Below the pieces are notes generated by a model. The model did no database searches. It had not been told where the DNA came from and worked only from the letters and a program-made list of their open reading frames with translations. Positions 15,003 to 15,884 of a DNA stretch of 15,884 nt are shown piece by piece. Location: contig CAJWAH010000012.1 in assembly GCA_913020095.1 (NCBI GenBank), forward strand, positions 1 to 15,884. Reading direction: 5' to 3'. The translations under genes and the position numbers were made by a program. Origin of the DNA: an uncultured Synechococcus sp. (GTDB taxonomy: Bacteria > Cyanobacteriota > Cyanobacteriia > PCC-6307 > Cyanobiaceae). Every line of letters begins with the position of its first letter. Positions within the stretch are counted from its first letter, which is position 1.

Positions 15003-15817
15003 TGACCTTCACCAGCCACATCGCGGACGTGCCGGGCGATCAGGTGGCGATCAGCTGCGAAGACGTCACGATCAGCTACGGCTCCTTTGAGGCCGTCAAA
15101 GGGGTGTTCCTCAGCGTTCCCCGCGGCCAGGTCACCGCGTTCATCGGCCCCTCCGGCTGCGGCAAGAGCACCGTCTTGCGGGCCCTCAACCGCATGAACG
15201 ACCTGATCCCCAGCTGCCGCCTAACGGGCCGGGTGGTTTACGAGGGGCAGGATCTCTACGCCGCCAACGTTGATCCGGTGGAGGTGCGCCGCCGCATTGG
15301 CATGGTGTTTCAACGCCCCAATCCGTTTCCCAAAAGCATCTACGAAAACATCGCTTTTGGGGCCCGCATCAATGGCTACACCGGCCATATGGATGAGCTG
15401 GTGGAAACCTCGCTGCGCCGCGCAGCGGTTTGGGATGAATGCAAAGACAAGCTCAATGACAGCGGCTATTCGCTCTCTGGCGGTCAACAGCAACGGCTTT
15501 GCATCGCCCGCACCATTGCCACCCAACCGGATGTGATCTTGATGGATGAGCCCTGCTCAGCCCTCGATCCCATCTCCACGCTGAAGGTGGAAGAAACGAT
15601 GCATGAACTCAAAAAAGAGTTCACCATCGTGATCGTCACCCACAACATGCAACAGGCGGTCCGTGTCTCGGACATGACGGCCTTCTACAACGCTGTGGCG
15701 GTGGAAGGAGGCTCCGGGAAGGTGGGCTATCTGGTGGAGTTCGATCAGACCAAGAACATCTTCAACAACCCCAAACAACAAGCCACGCAGGAATACGTGA
15801 GCGGCCGCTTCGGCTAA
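15002..15817 (+). CDS. pstB: Phosphate ABC transporter ATPase PstB
   Basis: Cytoplasmic ATPase that drives PstCA. The 271 residues contain the full ABC set: Walker [10 protein letters not shown] (49-57), Q-loop [11 protein letters not shown] (102-112), signature LSGGQQQR (158-165), Walker B VILMDEP (178-184) with catalytic Glu183, and the H-loop His214 in [13 protein letters not shown] after Walker A and the PNPFP Q-loop are specific to PstB. ATG 15002 overlaps the stop of a 10-codon upstream ORF; no better start exists. Last gene of the pst cluster; its stop is 12 bp from the end of the convergent tRNA, and no separate terminator is visible between them. Confidence 0.96.
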   Translation: MTFTSHIADVPGDQVAISCEDVTISYGSFEAVKGVFLSVPRGQVTAFIGPSGCGKSTVLRALNRMNDLIPSCRLTGRVVYEGQDLYAANVDPVEVRRRIGMVFQRPNPFPKSIYENIAFGARINGYTGHMDELVETSLRRAAVWDECKDKLNDSGYSLSGGQQQRLCIARTIATQPDVILMDEPCSALDPISTLKVEETMHELKKEFTIVIVTHNMQQAVRVSDMTAFYNAVAVEGGSGKVGYLVEFDQTKNIFNNPKQQATQEYVSGRFG

Positions 15818-15829
15818 CGAAAGCTGGAA

Positions 15830-15884
15830 CGGAGAGGGAGGGATTCGAACCCTCGATAGAGTTGCCCCTATACAGCATTTCCAG
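15830..15884 (-). tRNA. tRNA-Ser(GGA), 3' part only
   Basis: Reading the minus strand, the window holds the anticodon loop CTGGAAA (anticodon GGA, codons UCC/UCU), the 3' anticodon stem, a long variable arm with an ATAG/CTAT stem typical of class II tRNA-Ser, the T arm GAGGGTTCGAATCCCTC, the acceptor strand CCTCTCC and discriminator G at 15830. CCA is not encoded and must be added by the nucleotidyltransferase. The 5' half lies beyond the window edge. Confidence 0.93.

Noticed and set aside
1..15884. Mobile elements, CRISPR arrays, att sites or integrases (the tRNA-Ser end was considered as an integration site)
   Set aside because: No spaced direct repeats, terminal inverted repeats or transposase/integrase motifs were seen, and no duplicated tRNA fragment occurs within the window.

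Overview
The window looks like a compact, GC-rich chromosomal segment from a unicellular picocyanobacterium of the Synechococcus/Cyanobium type. The support is a Ycf35/DUF1257 protein, a DUF3110 protein, a dnaK-dnaJ pair of cyanobacterial style, a RibBA with a C-terminal extension, cyanobacterial Pho boxes (8-bp CTTAAC-like repeats 3 bp apart), very basic PstS, and a tRNA without an encoded CCA. No mobile element, integrase, CRISPR array or obviously foreign gene is visible.

Region 1 (1-7402) is a housekeeping block in which transcription direction alternates almost gene by gene: M61 metallopeptidase and Ycf35-like protein (-), purN (+), argC (-), ribBA (+), cyclophilin (-), mtnP (+), murQ (-). 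Convergent neighbours overlap or abut at their stops (10 bp, 0 bp and 22 bp). Divergent neighbours share tiny gaps, or in one case overlapping start codons. The genes serve purine synthesis, arginine synthesis, riboflavin synthesis, protein folding, methionine salvage and cell-wall sugar recycling.

Region 2 (6470-10649, minus strand) is a probable operon read dnaK > dnaJ > DUF3110 > murQ. It has 4-bp or near-zero gene spacing and several non-ATG start candidates. It pairs an Hsp70 that has an unusual charged Arg/Tyr/Trp tail with a zinc-finger-less DnaJ.

Region 3 (10650-15817, plus strand) is a phosphate-uptake locus: pstS (copy 1), pstS (copy 2), pstC, pstA, pstB. Each pstS has its own Pho box upstream and a strong intrinsic terminator downstream, so the two binding proteins are probably made as separate units in excess of the pstCAB transporter. 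The two PstS proteins are the same length and about half identical by hand alignment, but their net charge differs sharply (about +2 versus +25 in the mature forms). The window ends in the 3' part of a tRNA-Ser(GGA) on the minus strand.

I do not see a clearly new biological system. The best leads are the divergent tandem PstS pair with separate Pho control, the head-to-head overlapping starts of purN and the ycf35-like gene, the changed DnaK interdomain linker, and a 10-codon upstream ORF whose stop overlaps the pstB start. Start-codon choices were made by eye and several are ambiguous, as noted. All percentages and charge counts are hand counts.
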